A stretch of 64,000 bases of DNA from Nocardia albiluteola (GCF_018860155.1 NZ_JAHKNI010000012.1:124001-188000); one strand, 5' to 3'; numbered from the stretch's first letter, positions 7,240-16,662 are shown. Made by a program: numbers and translations. Notes: a model not told the origin generated them from the sequence alone.

Positions 7240-9994
7240 TTCCGAGCACTCCCGCCCCAGCTGGATGGAGACGTTCAGCCCCGACACCCCCGAGACGCCG
7301 CCACCACCGCCGCAACACTGGTTCGCCGATGTGCTCGCCTCCGATGGCGGGGTGGTCAGGCTGCGCCCGATCGTCCCGGACGACGCCGAGGGTATGGAGC
7401 AATTTCACGCCCGGCTGTCCGACCGCACCCGCTATCTGCGGTATTTCGGACCGTATCCGCGCATGACGCCCAAGGACCTGTACCGGACCACGCATGTGGA
7501 CTATCACGATCGGGTTGGTCTCGTCGTCGAGCTGGGTGCGGAGATCATCGCCGTGGGGCGCTACGAGCTGCTCACCGATCGCGAGGGGCCGCGCGCGGCC
7601 GAGGTGGCGTTCGTCGTCGCCGATGCCCATCAGGGGCGGGGCCTGGGCTCGATTCTGCTCGAGCACCTGGCGGGCGCCGCCGCTGAGAACGACATCGAGA
7701 CCTTCGTGGCGGAGGTGCTGGCGGAGAACAGCGCGATGGTGACGGTCTTCCGCGACGCCGGATATCAGGTGCAGCGCAGCCGCGACGGGTCGGTGCTGCA
7801 TCTGGAATTCGCCATCGACCCCACTGAAGCGCTGCTGTCGGTACGTGATTCACGCGAGCGTGCCTCGGAGGCGCGCAGCGTGGGCAATCTGCTGCACCCG
7901 CGGTCGGTCGCGGTCATCGGGGCGACTCCGTCGGTGGGCCGGGTCGGCGGGACGGTGCTGGCCAACCTGCTGTCGGGGGTGTTCCAGGGCCCGGTGTACC
8001 CGGTGAATCCGAATCGCAGCTCGGTGCGCGGGGTGCGGGCGTATGCCACCGTCCGCGACATCCCCGACGAGGTGGATCTGGCGGTGGTCGCGGTGCCGGC
8101 CGCGCAGATCGCCTCGGTGCTCGACGACTGTATGGCCAAGCGGGTCAAGGGTCTCGTGGTGCTGACCGCCGGATTCTCCGAGACCGGTCCGGCGGGATTC
8201 GAGGCCGAACGGGAGCTGGTCGCCGCGGCCCGCGGTCACGGCATGCGGGTGGTGGGGCCCAGCGCCCTGGGCATCGCGAACACCGATCCCGCGGTGTCGC
8301 TCAACGCGACCCTGGCATCGGTGCTGCCCGGCCGGGGGCGGGTCGGATTCTTCTGTCAGTCCGGGCCGTTGGGGGCCGCGATCCTCGGGGAGGCGGCCGC
8401 GCGCAGGCTGGGGCTGTCGGCCTTCGTGTCGGCGGGCAACCGCGCCGACGTGTCCGGTAACGACCTGCTGCAGTACTGGGACACCGATCCCGATACGGAC
8501 GTGGTGCTGCTGTACCTGGAGACGTTCGGCAATCCGCGCAAGTTCTCCCGGATTGCGCGGCGGGTGGCGCGCACCAAACCCATTGTGGCCGTGAGCAGTG
8601 GGCGCAATTCCATGCGGAGCGCCTCGCCGAGCTCGCTGGAGCGGTCGGTGGAGCGCGATCTGTTCGCTCAGGCCGGGATCGTGCAGGTCGACACGATCTC
8701 CGAGCTGTTCGACTGTGCGATGCTGCTGGCTTATCAGCCGCTGCCGGCGGGGCCGCGGCTGGCGGTGATCGGCAACAGCGCCGCGCTGGGATGGCTGGCG
8801 GTGGACGCGGCGCGCGGCGAGGGCCTGGAGGTGGGCGAGCCGGTGGATCTGGGGCCGCAGGCCGGACCCGAGGACTACCTGACGGCGACCGCGGCGGCGG
8901 TGGCGTCCAACGTCGTGGATGCGGTCATCGTGATCTTCGCGCCGCCGGTGCCCACCGCCACGGCCGCCTACGCCGAGGCCATTCGTTCCGGGGCCGGGCA
9001 GGGGGTGTACGCGGACGGTGGCGGTCGTGCCCCGGCCGATGGCTCCGCCAAGCCGGTGCTGACCACGTTCGTCGCCGATCACGGCATGCCGAATCTGCTG
9101 GCTACCAGGGGCATCGGGGGTGCGGTGGAGAACGGTTCGATCCCGTCCTACCCCGATCCCGAACGTGCCGCGCGGGCGCTGGCGCGGGTGCACCGCTACG
9201 CGGACTGGCGCACCACCCCGGCCTCGGCGGTGCGGCGCCCGGCGGATCTGGATGTGGACCGGGCGCGGAATCTGATGGAGCGGTGGATGATTCGCTCGCC
9301 CGAGGGGAGCTGGCTCGGCGATCTGGAGGCGGTGGAGCTGCTGGACTGTTACGGCATCCGGGTGGTCGAATTCCGTGAGGTTCGCGATGCGGCCGCGGCC
9401 GAGGCGGCGGCGGAGGAGCTCGGTTATCCGGTGGCGGCCAAGGCCACGGGGGAGATGTGGCGCAACCGCTCCGATCTCACCGGGGTGCGGCTGGATCTGT
9501 GGCGGCCCTCGGCTGTGCAACGCGCCTACCACGATCTGTCGGAGATCTCCGGCAACGAGGTGGTGCACATCCAGAAGATGGCGACCAAGGGGGTCGGCTG
9601 CGTGCTGCGCGTGCAGGACGACCCCTCGTTCGGCTCGGTGATCAGCTTCGGGCTGTCGGGCATGATCATCGATCTGCTGGGTGATCGTGTCTATCGCGCG
9701 TTGCCGCTGACCGAGGCCGAATCGGTCGAACTGATCGACGCGCCGCGGGCCGCGCCACTGCTGGAGGGCCGCACCGGCGTACCGGGCAAGACCATCGGTG
9801 AGCCGGTGGACAAATCGGCCCTCTCCGAACTGGCGCAACGCATCTCGGCGATGTGCGACGACCTGCCGGAGGTGCGCGAGCTGTCCATCGAGCCGGTGCT
9901 CGCCTCACCCGAGGGCGCCGCGGTCCTCTATGCCCGCGTCCGCATCGGCCCGGAGCCCAGCCGCTTCGACATCGGCCCACGTCGTCTGGCCTGA
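7232..9994 (+). CDS. Fused GNAT acetyltransferase / NDP-forming acyl-CoA ligase (Pat-like)
   Basis: Protein of 920 residues with three parts. An N-terminal GNAT domain (about 36-205) has the acetyl-CoA loop HQGRGLG after AEVAFVVAD. A CoA-binding Rossmann domain and succinyl-CoA-ligase-like flavodoxin domains follow (about 220-690, HPRSVAVIGATPSVGRVGG). A C-terminal ATP-grasp-like domain (about 700-910, ELGYPVAAKATGEMWRNRSD) completes it. Members of this group are protein lysine acetyltransferases that control acyl-CoA synthetases; here GNAT comes first, unlike mycobacterial Pat with its cNMP domain. The GTG at 7232 has GGAGG at 7221-7225 and overlaps acuC by 8 bp. Together they form a writer/eraser acetylation module. 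Confidence 0.88.
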   Translation: MTDSEHSRPSWMETFSPDTPETPPPPPQHWFADVLASDGGVVRLRPIVPDDAEGMEQFHARLSDRTRYLRYFGPYPRMTPKDLYRTTHVDYHDRVGLVVELGAEIIAVGRYELLTDREGPRAAEVAFVVADAHQGRGLGSILLEHLAGAAAENDIETFVAEVLAENSAMVTVFRDAGYQVQRSRDGSVLHLEFAIDPTEALLSVRDSRERASEARSVGNLLHPRSVAVIGATPSVGRVGGTVLANLLSGVFQGPVYPVNPNRSSVRGVRAYATVRDIPDEVDLAVVAVPAAQIASVLDDCMAKRVKGLVVLTAGFSETGPAGFEAERELVAAARGHGMRVVGPSALGIANTDPAVSLNATLASVLPGRGRVGFFCQSGPLGAAILGEAAARRLGLSAFVSAGNRADVSGNDLLQYWDTDPDTDVVLLYLETFGNPRKFSRIARRVARTKPIVAVSSGRNSMRSASPSSLERSVERDLFAQAGIVQVDTISELFDCAMLLAYQPLPAGPRLAVIGNSAALGWLAVDAARGEGLEVGEPVDLGPQAGPEDYLTATAAAVASNVVDAVIVIFAPPVPTATAAYAEAIRSGAGQGVYADGGGRAPADGSAKPVLTTFVADHGMPNLLATRGIGGAVENGSIPSYPDPERAARALARVHRYADWRTTPASAVRRPADLDVDRARNLMERWMIRSPEGSWLGDLEAVELLDCYGIRVVEFREVRDAAAAEAAAEELGYPVAAKATGEMWRNRSDLTGVRLDLWRPSAVQRAYHDLSEISGNEVVHIQKMATKGVGCVLRVQDDPSFGSVISFGLSGMIIDLLGDRVYRALPLTEAESVELIDAPRAAPLLEGRTGVPGKTIGEPVDKSALSELAQRISAMCDDLPEVRELSIEPVLASPEGAAVLYARVRIGPEPSRFDIGPRRLA

Positions 9995-10035
9995 ACCGAA
10001 GCGGCCGGTGCAACTGGTCCCGCGGGCGTCGAGGT

Positions 10036-10190
10036 TCAGACGCCGCCCGCGATCCGCTCGACGGCGTCCAGTACCCCGGGCAGCTTGGTGAAGCCCTCAT
10101 CGGCGAGGAAGTGGCCGCCGCCGGGCACCTCCACGAGGTCGGCGGCGAACCCGATGGCCCTGTGCCCGAAGCTGATCGCGCGATCTGTTC
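10036..10190 (-). pseudogene. C-terminal remnant of an alpha/beta hydrolase
   Basis: About 50 codons ending at a TGA (10036-10038) read like the end of an alpha/beta hydrolase: GHRAIGFAADLVEVPGGGHF contains the H of the catalytic GGGHF motif, followed by the usual last helix (LPGVLDAVERIAGGV). Nothing of the rest of such a gene is present, because ppc starts at 10246 on the other strand. I infer a decayed gene left beside ppc. Confidence 0.5.
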
Positions 10191-10245
10191 CCGCCTCGGC
10201 CGCGCCGGACCCCGGCCGCTCGCCCCGGGCCGATACGCTGGGCTC

Positions 10246-13068
10246 ATGCGCGAAGATCAGATAGAGGCTGCCACCGCGCCACTGCGGGACGATATCCGTT
10301 TCCTGGGAGCGATCCTGGGGGACACGATCCGCGATCACGAGGGGCCGGAGGTGTTCGACCTCATCGAGCGGGTCCGCGTGGAGGCATTCCGGGTGCGCCG
10401 CTCCGAGGTCGAACGCAGCGCGGTCGCGGATATGGTGCGCGACACCGATATTCGCGTCGCGCTCCCGCTGATCCGGGCGTTCAGCCACTTTCTGCTGCTG
10501 GCGAATCTGACCGAGGATCTGCAACGCGACCGCCGGCGTGCGGTGCACATCGCGGCGGGGGAGCCGCCGCAGGAATCGAGCCTGGCCGCCACCTACCGCA
10601 AGCTCGATGCCGCACGCCCGGACGGGGCACTGGTCGCCGATCTGCTCGACGACGCGCTGACCTCGCCGGTCATCACCGCCCATCCGACCGAGACCCGCCG
10701 CCGCACGGTGTTCGACGTGCAGTCCCGCATCACCGATCTGATGCGCCGGCGGCAGCACTACGCTGCCCCCGATCCGCAGTACGCCGAGATCGAGGTGGAG
10801 CTGCGCCGCCAGATTCTGACGCTGTGGCGCACGGCCCTGATCCGCCTGGCCCGCCTGCGGATTCAGGACGAGATCGAGGTCGGCCTGCGGTATTACGACC
10901 TGACGCTGCTCGAGGTGATTCCGCGGATCAACGCCGACGTGCGCGCCGCACTGCGGGCGCGCTGGCCGGACCATGCCCTGCTGCAGCGCCCCATGCTGCG
11001 GCCGGGCTCGTGGATCGGCGGGGACCGTGACGGCAACCCGAATGTCACCGGAGAGGTGGTGCACCGTGCAACCCGTCGGGCGGGCGCGGTCGCCTTCGGG
11101 CACTACCTGACCGAGCTGCTCGAGCTGGAGAAGACGCTGTCGCTGTCGGTGCGCCTGGCCGCGGTCACCGACGATCTCGCGCGCCTGGCCGCGGCCGGAT
11201 TCGACCCCCAACGCTCCGACGAGCCGTATCGCCAGGCCCTGCGCGGTATCCGGGCCCGCCTGACCGTGACGGCCGACCGCGCGCTGGGCGAGGTCCCGCT
11301 CGACGGCATCGCTCCCGGCGAGCTGGGGCACGTCGAATCGGATCGCGAGAGACGTTCCGGCACAGGAGATCCCGAGTCCGCGCGGGTGGTCCCGTACCGC
11401 GACCCGCGGGAACTGCTCGACGACCTGGACGTCGTCGACGCGTCGTTGCGCGCCTCGGGCGACGGCCTGCTCGCCGACGACCGGCTGGCCGCGCTCCGCG
11501 GCGCGGTCGACACTTTCGGATTCCACCTCCAGGGCCTGGATATGCGCCAGAACTCCGAGGTGCACGAGCAGGTCGTGGCCGAACTGCTGGCCTGGGCCGG
11601 GGTGCACGGGGACTACGCGAGCCTGCCCGAGCCGCAGCGGATCGAGCTGCTCGCCGCCGAACTCGGCACCCGGCGCCCGCTGCTGGGACCGGACGCGCGG
11701 CTGAGCGAACTGGCGGCCAAGGAGTTGGGCGTGCTGCGCGCGGCCAAGGCCGCCCTCGACGATCTGGGCCCGGACACGGTGCCCAACTACATCATCAGCA
11801 TGTGCACCTCGGTCAGCGATCTGCTCGAGGCCGCCCTGCTACTGAAGGAGTCCGGCATCCTGGACCCGGGCGACGCGCAGACCGCGCCGAGCAGCCCGGC
11901 CGGGGTGGTGCCGCTGTTCGAGACCATCGAGGATTTGCGTGCCGGTGCGCAGACACTGGTCGCGGCCCTGGAGGTGCCCGCCTATCACCGTCTGATCGCT
12001 GCGCGCGGCATGCGGCAGGAGGTGATGCTCGGCTACTCCGACTCCAATAAGGACGGCGGGTATCTGGCGGCCAACTGGGCCCTGTATCGCGCCGAACTCG
12101 ATCTGGTCGAGGCCGCGCGCAAGACCGGAATCCGGTTGCGGCTCTTCCACGGTCGTGGCGGCACCGTTGGTCGTGGCGGCGGTCGTAGTTACGACGCCAT
12201 CCTTGCCCAACCGGCCGGTGCGGTCCGGGGCGCGCTGCGCTTGACCGAACAGGGCGAGGTCATCTCCACCAAGTATGCCGAGCCCGGCACCGCGCACCGC
12301 AATCTGGAGTCGCTGGTCGCGGGCACGCTGGAGTCGACGCTACTGGACGTGGAGGGCCTGGGCGCCGACGCCGAACCGGCCTACGAGCTGTTCGACGAGC
12401 TGGCCGAACTCGCGCGGCGGGCCTACGCCCGGCTGGTGCACGAAACACCCGGCTTCGTCGAGTATTTCCGCGCCTCGACCCCGGTCGCCGAGGTCGGCGA
12501 CCTGAATTTGGGCAGCCGCCCGGCCTCGCGCAAGCCGACCAATTCGGTGAGCGATCTGCGCGCGATCCCGTGGGTGATGGCGTGGAGCCAGTCGCGGGTG
12601 ATGCTGCCTGGTTGGTACGGCACTGGTGCTGCGCTCGAGCAGTGGGTGGGGGACGATCCGGCGCGGCTGGCGACGCTGTCCGAGCTGTACCGGCGCTGGC
12701 CGTTCTTCCGCACGGTGATGTCGAACCTGGCGCAGGTGATGGCCAAGGCGGACCTGGACATCGCCGCCCGCTATGCCGAGCTGGTGCCGGACGAGACGTT
12801 GCGGGACACCATCTTCGGCATGATCCGCGAGGAGTTCGATCGCACCGTGCGCATGCACGCCGCCGTCACGGGCAGCGACCATCTGCTGGCCGATAATCCG
12901 GCGCTGGCCGAATCCATTCGCAACCGCTTCCCCTACCTCGAGCCGATCAACCAGATGCAGGTGGAACTGCTGCGCCGCCGCCGCGCGGGCGACGACTCCG
13001 AACTCGTCGAGCGCGGAATCCTGCTGACCATGAACGGCTTGGCGACGGCGCTGCGCAACTCCGGATAG
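10246..13068 (+). CDS. ppc: Phosphoenolpyruvate carboxylase
   Basis: Anaplerotic enzyme making oxaloacetate from PEP and bicarbonate. 940 residues, typical for the bacterial form. Signatures in order: active-site HPTETRRR with His146, GGDRDGNP near 257, the SDSNKDGGYLAANW stretch near 600, the glycine loop FHGRGGTVGRGGG near 632-645 and GSRPASRK near 757. The ATG at 10246 (MREDQIEAA) starts just ahead of conserved sequence; the frame open upstream belongs to antisense DNA. There is no clear Shine-Dalgarno. Monocistronic, with a convergent small secreted-protein gene downstream. Confidence 0.96.
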   Translation: MREDQIEAATAPLRDDIRFLGAILGDTIRDHEGPEVFDLIERVRVEAFRVRRSEVERSAVADMVRDTDIRVALPLIRAFSHFLLLANLTEDLQRDRRRAVHIAAGEPPQESSLAATYRKLDAARPDGALVADLLDDALTSPVITAHPTETRRRTVFDVQSRITDLMRRRQHYAAPDPQYAEIEVELRRQILTLWRTALIRLARLRIQDEIEVGLRYYDLTLLEVIPRINADVRAALRARWPDHALLQRPMLRPGSWIGGDRDGNPNVTGEVVHRATRRAGAVAFGHYLTELLELEKTLSLSVRLAAVTDDLARLAAAGFDPQRSDEPYRQALRGIRARLTVTADRALGEVPLDGIAPGELGHVESDRERRSGTGDPESARVVPYRDPRELLDDLDVVDASLRASGDGLLADDRLAALRGAVDTFGFHLQGLDMRQNSEVHEQVVAELLAWAGVHGDYASLPEPQRIELLAAELGTRRPLLGPDARLSELAAKELGVLRAAKAALDDLGPDTVPNYIISMCTSVSDLLEAALLLKESGILDPGDAQTAPSSPAGVVPLFETIEDLRAGAQTLVAALEVPAYHRLIAARGMRQEVMLGYSDSNKDGGYLAANWALYRAELDLVEAARKTGIRLRLFHGRGGTVGRGGGRSYDAILAQPAGAVRGALRLTEQGEVISTKYAEPGTAHRNLESLVAGTLESTLLDVEGLGADAEPAYELFDELAELARRAYARLVHETPGFVEYFRASTPVAEVGDLNLGSRPASRKPTNSVSDLRAIPWVMAWSQSRVMLPGWYGTGAALEQWVGDDPARLATLSELYRRWPFFRTVMSNLAQVMAKADLDIAARYAELVPDETLRDTIFGMIREEFDRTVRMHAAVTGSDHLLADNPALAESIRNRFPYLEPINQMQVELLRRRRAGDDSELVERGILLTMNGLATALRNSG

Positions 13069-13154
13069 CGCAGCCAGCCACGACCGACAGGTCGATGGGA
13101 TTTGAATGGCCGTCGGCCCACTCCACATCGACGGCGACGACCGCGGCCTCGGGA

Positions 13155-13598
13155 TCAGGACAGCGAGATCGGCACGATGTCGGCCACGATGCGATGGATC
13201 GAGCCGTCCGGGATGTCGAAGGTCTCGGTGATCGCGACGGTGACCAGGCGTTGTCCGGCGATCCCCGAATCCAGGTGGTATCGCGCGGTCACGACGGACC
13301 CGGTGTCGCTCAACCGGACGTCGTAGATGCGTTGGACGAGTTGGTATTGCGGGCCGGTGTCCAGATCGTGGGTGAGTTGCGGGCCGGAGTAGCCGGTCTG
13401 GATTCCGGCCTCGACCCGCGTGCAGTCGGGTGCGAAGGGAACATTGCTCGCGTCGTGTGTGAGCAGCGCGTCGAGATAGGCCATGGCGATGGCCTCGCGG
13501 GGGTCGCTGGGAATCATCGGCACCGCGGCCGCGGCGCCCGCCCCGGCCAGTGTGGCCGCGAAGGCCAGCGCCAGAACTGACACCCGTTTCATTTTCAT
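13155..13598 (-). CDS. Small secreted protein, NTF2-like/DUF8021-type
   Basis: 147 residues. The N-terminus is a clear Sec signal peptide (MKMKRVSVLALAFAATLAG with an AAAA-VP cleavage region near residue 26). The mature part (AIAMAYLDALLTHDASNVPF ... ITETFDIPDGSIHRIVADI) looks like the cone-shaped NTF2 fold, and the family resembles DUF8021 proteins, which have no firmly established function. It is exported. The divergent hydrolase gene lies on the same strand only 40 bp upstream, so the two may be co-transcribed (hydrolase first). Confidence 0.65.
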   Translation of the reverse strand: MKMKRVSVLALAFAATLAGAGAAAAVPMIPSDPREAIAMAYLDALLTHDASNVPFAPDCTRVEAGIQTGYSGPQLTHDLDTGPQYQLVQRIYDVRLSDTGSVVTARYHLDSGIAGQRLVTVAITETFDIPDGSIHRIVADIVPISLS

Positions 13599-13638
13599 GC
13601 CGTGATCGTAGGAGATCGCGGTGTCCCGCGACGGCCGT

Positions 13639-14451
13639 TCAGCCGATCTCCGGATCTTCGGCGGCCAGCTCGCGGACCACGTCGGCGACGGCCTTGAAGT
13701 CCTTGCTCAGGATCTTGGCGTGGTTGCTCGCGACCTTCGCGCTGACCTTCAGGTTCGGGTTGCGGGCCAGCACCGGCTCCAGCGAGGCGCGCATCGCCTC
13801 CATCTCCTCCGCGCCGCCGCCGAGACTGGCGCCGGTGGCCTGGAGATAACGCACCTGGTAGCTCGCGCGTTCGAGGATGGGTTCGATGGCGGCGTTGAGT
13901 GCGTTCTGCTCGATGTTGACCTCGATGTGCTGGTCGACGGTCATGCGTGCGGCCAGGCCCAGCGGGCGCAGGATCGGCAGCATCGGGCGCATCGGACGGA
14001 ACAGTTTGCGGATCCGCTCGGCGCCCTCCTCGCCGGTCAGGCCGTAGGGGACCGCGCCGTCGAGGGCGACGATGCCGCCGGCGCGGGCCGGATTGCGATC
14101 GGCCCAGTGCACCGCGACCAGCGCGCCGTAAGACCAGCCCACGAAGATCGGCCGCTCCACGGTGCGGGCCGCGAGGACGGCGTCGACGTCGCGGACGCAC
14201 GCCTCGAAGGAGTAGTCCGCCGACTGCTTCGACTTGCCGCGGGCGCGTTCGTCGAAGGCGATGTGCCGGTATTCGGGGCCGAGTTCGGCGATAACGCGAC
14301 GGAAGTGCTTCTGGTCGGCGTAGGTGCCGTTCAGGTAGACGACGGCGCGGCCCGTGCCGCCGGTGTCGGTCACGTACAGCTCGGTGTCCTCGACCGGCAC
14401 CATGCCGGTCCAGGTCGACGTGGCCGAGTTCGAAGCGGTTGATTTCCTCAT
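13639..14451 (-). CDS. Alpha/beta hydrolase
   Basis: 270 residues with the alpha/beta hydrolase core: oxyanion strand VVYLNGTYADQKHF, DERARGKS turn, and nucleophile elbow GWSYG with Ser107. Substrate unknown. The chosen ATG at 14451 (MRKSTASNS) has AAGGAG 8 bp upstream; the frame stays open 26 codons further, but that part lies in AT-rich promoter DNA. It is divergent from a GbsR/MarR-like regulator gene across 278 bp of unusually AT-rich DNA, which suggests that the regulator controls it. The small secreted-protein gene follows 40 bp downstream on the same strand. Confidence 0.82.
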   Translation of the reverse strand: MRKSTASNSATSTWTGMVPVEDTELYVTDTGGTGRAVVYLNGTYADQKHFRRVIAELGPEYRHIAFDERARGKSKQSADYSFEACVRDVDAVLAARTVERPIFVGWSYGALVAVHWADRNPARAGGIVALDGAVPYGLTGEEGAERIRKLFRPMRPMLPILRPLGLAARMTVDQHIEVNIEQNALNAAIEPILERASYQVRYLQATGASLGGGAEEMEAMRASLEPVLARNPNLKVSAKVASNHAKILSKDFKAVADVVRELAAEDPEIG

Positions 14452-14600
14452 CGTGAATCTCCTTGCGTGCGATGTTCGAGCCGTGGGCCGAAATCTTTTG
14501 AAAATCTCTGAACATCCACGACGGTACATTGCGTTTATAAATTGGTCAACACTTCTGTTTGGTGTGAATAGTCGGTTGGAGCAGCGAATTCAGATCTGCA

Positions 14601-14657
14601 TTGCAATGAGAATGACAGTGAATGCAAAGATTGATCTAGAGCCTTCTTTGCAATGAG
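14601..14657 (+). promoter_or_regulatory. Direct repeats TTGCAATGAG upstream of GbsR-like gene
   Basis: The decamer TTGCAATGAG occurs at 14601-14610 and again at 14648-14657. The first copy sits inside a 10 bp palindrome CATTGCAATG. Both lie in AT-rich DNA between the divergent hydrolase and regulator genes, where an operator for the regulator is expected. Confidence 0.4.
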
Positions 14658-14729
14658 CTCGGGCCGGCCGCATACTGGGCTACAAACGCGGGGCGGCCGC
14701 GACCATCCACGGACGGGAGACCAGCACCG

Positions 14730-15470
14730 ATGCCCGGAGGCAGACTCACCGATGCGGACCGTCGGCAGATCGCCGAGGGGCTGGCCGAGGGGCTCGGATA
14801 CGCGGAGATCGGCCGGCGTCTGGAGCGGCCCGCCTCGACCATCATGCGGGAGGTCACCCGCAACGGCGGGCTCGACGACTACGGCGCAGACCGCGCGCAG
14901 CAGGCCACCCGGGAGCGGGCGCGTCGCCAGAAGCAGACCCGTAGCGCGCCGCCGCCGGTCCCGGAGGGCGTCGGCGGGCGCGACCCGCGAGTGGTCCGGG
15001 ATATCACCGAATCGTTCACCGAAGTTCTTGTGCAGCAGGCGATGCCGCGGATGGAGGCGCGGGTGCTGGCCTGCCTGTACGTCACCGACTCGGGCACTCT
15101 CACCGCCGCCGACCTGGTGCGGCGGCTGGGTGTCAGCCCCGCGTCGGTGTCACACGCCGTCGCGTTTCTCGAACAGCAGGGAATGCTTCGGCGGGAACGA
15201 GATTCGGGTGAACGCCGAGAGCGCTACGTTATCGACGACGAGATCTGGCTCCGGAGTCTGCTGGCCACCGTGCAGGCGAACAATGCCCTGGTGGCCGAAC
15301 AGCGGCGCGCGGCCGAAATCCTCGGGCCCGCAACGCCTGCGGGCGCGCGCTTCGAATCCTCCGCCGAACTTCTCCTGCTCGTGACCGAGGCCTTCGAGCA
15401 GGCCATGGACAAGTGGCGAAAGCGTGGGGGCGCAGCGGGTTCGGGTGGTGCCGGCGCGCGATGGTCGTGA
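14730..15470 (+). CDS. GbsR/MarR-like regulator with an extra N-terminal helix-turn-helix
   Basis: 246 residues. Residues 5-45 form a first helix-turn-helix of the kind found in IS30 transposases and Trp-repressor-like domains (LTDADRRQIAEGLAEGLGYA, then IGRRLERPASTIMREV). A basic linker follows, and residues 90-225 are a GbsR/MarR winged helix (GTLTAADLVRRLGVSPASVS, HAVAFLEQQGMLRRERD) with a C-terminal dimerisation helix. Two DNA-binding modules in one small regulator is noteworthy. The ligand is unknown. The ATG at 14730 follows GGGAG at about 14716. Divergent from the alpha/beta hydrolase gene, its probable target. Confidence 0.8.
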   Translation: MPGGRLTDADRRQIAEGLAEGLGYAEIGRRLERPASTIMREVTRNGGLDDYGADRAQQATRERARRQKQTRSAPPPVPEGVGGRDPRVVRDITESFTEVLVQQAMPRMEARVLACLYVTDSGTLTAADLVRRLGVSPASVSHAVAFLEQQGMLRRERDSGERRERYVIDDEIWLRSLLATVQANNALVAEQRRAAEILGPATPAGARFESSAELLLLVTEAFEQAMDKWRKRGGAAGSGGAGARWS

Positions 15471-15658
15471 AAGCCCATCGAAGTTACTGCAGCGCCGGTC
15501 GGTTCGCGCTGTGCCCGGAGGGGACGGGACGCGCGGACGCCGACCGGCGCTCGAGGTGATCGTTATCCCAGTGATCACCGCGGTGGTGCTGGGCCGGATT
15601 CCGGACGGCCCAGCGTCTGCGGGGCCCGCGGCGGTGTGGCGCCGACGGGCCGGCTCTC

Positions 15659-16627
15659 TCAGCTAGCGTAGGCGCGCAGCCGGTCGGCGCGCTCGCCCTT
15701 GCGCAGCTTGGCCATGACTTCGCGCTCGATCTGGCGCACTCGCTCACGTGAGAGACCGAACAGTTTGCCGATCTGGTCCAGTGTGCGGGGCTGGCCGTCG
15801 TCCAGGCCGAAGCGCAGCCGGATGACCTGCTGCTCGCGCTCGTCCAGCGTGGCCAGCACGCTACGGACGTCGTTGTGCATGATGCCCGCGATGACCGCGC
15901 TCTCGGCGGAGGTGGCCTCGGAATCCTCGATGAAATCGCCGAGGGGAGCCTCCTCGTCGCTGCCGACCGGCATGTCCAGGCTTACCGGGTCGCGGCTGTG
16001 GTCGAGCAGGTCGGAGATCTTGTCGACCGGAATGCCCGACTCGTTGGCCAGTTCCTCGTCGGTGGCCTCGCGGCCGAGCTGCTGGTGCAGCTCGCGCTTG
16101 ATCCGGGCCAGCTTGTTGACCTGTTCGACCAGGTGCACGGGCAGCCGGATGGTGCGGCTCTGATCGGCCATGCCGCGGGTGATGGCCTGACGGATCCACC
16201 AGGTGGCGTACGTGGAGAACTTGAAGCCCTTGGCGTAGTCGAACTTCTCCATCGCGCGGATCAGGCCCAGGTTGCCCTCCTGGATCAGATCCAGCAGCGG
16301 CATGCCGCGGCCGGTGTACCGCTTGGCGAGCGAGACGACCAGACGCAGGTTGGCCTCGAGCAGGTGCTGGCGGGCGGACTGGCCATCGCGGACCAGAATG
16401 GCTAGATCGCGCTTGCGGGTTGCGGCCAATCGCTTACCGGTCTCCAACAGATGTTGGGCGTAGAGACCCGCCTCGATGCGCTTGGCCAGCTCGACCTCGT
16501 CGGCGGCCGTGAGCAGCGCGGTCTTGCCGATTCCATTCAGGTACACGCGTACCAGGTCGGCTGCGGGGCTCTGGGCGTCGAGGTCCTGATCGCTGGCGCG
16601 CACTCCAGTGGTGGCGGGGCTTGTCAT
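15659..16627 (-). CDS. sigB: RNA polymerase sigma factor SigB (principal-like, group 2)
   Basis: 322 residues, matching mycobacterial SigB. It directs RNA polymerase to stress and stationary-phase promoters. Region 1.2 (DLVRVYLNGIGKTALLTAAD), region 2 (DLIQEGNLGLIRAMEKFDYA, FSTYATWWIRQAITR), region 3 and region 4.2 (TLDQIGKLFGLSRERVRQIE) are complete. The ATG at 16627 has CAGGAGGC at 16633-16640. An ECF-type promoter lies just upstream (separate entry). It is on the same strand as ideR-galE, the corynebacterial and mycobacterial partner genes, but separated from them by about 12 kb here. Confidence 0.96.
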   Translation of the reverse strand: MTSPATTGVRASDQDLDAQSPAADLVRVYLNGIGKTALLTAADEVELAKRIEAGLYAQHLLETGKRLAATRKRDLAILVRDGQSARQHLLEANLRLVVSLAKRYTGRGMPLLDLIQEGNLGLIRAMEKFDYAKGFKFSTYATWWIRQAITRGMADQSRTIRLPVHLVEQVNKLARIKRELHQQLGREATDEELANESGIPVDKISDLLDHSRDPVSLDMPVGSDEEAPLGDFIEDSEATSAESAVIAGIMHNDVRSVLATLDEREQQVIRLRFGLDDGQPRTLDQIGKLFGLSRERVRQIEREVMAKLRKGERADRLRAYAS

Positions 16628-16662
16628 GACTTGCCTCCTGTCGGTGGTGTCTCACTCCGAAC

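Noticed and set aside
5914..7287. Minus-strand extension of the FUSC frame opposite the AcuC-like gene
   Set aside because: Antisense to well-conserved acuC codons and without hydrophobic or domain character; the FUSC protein starts at 5913.
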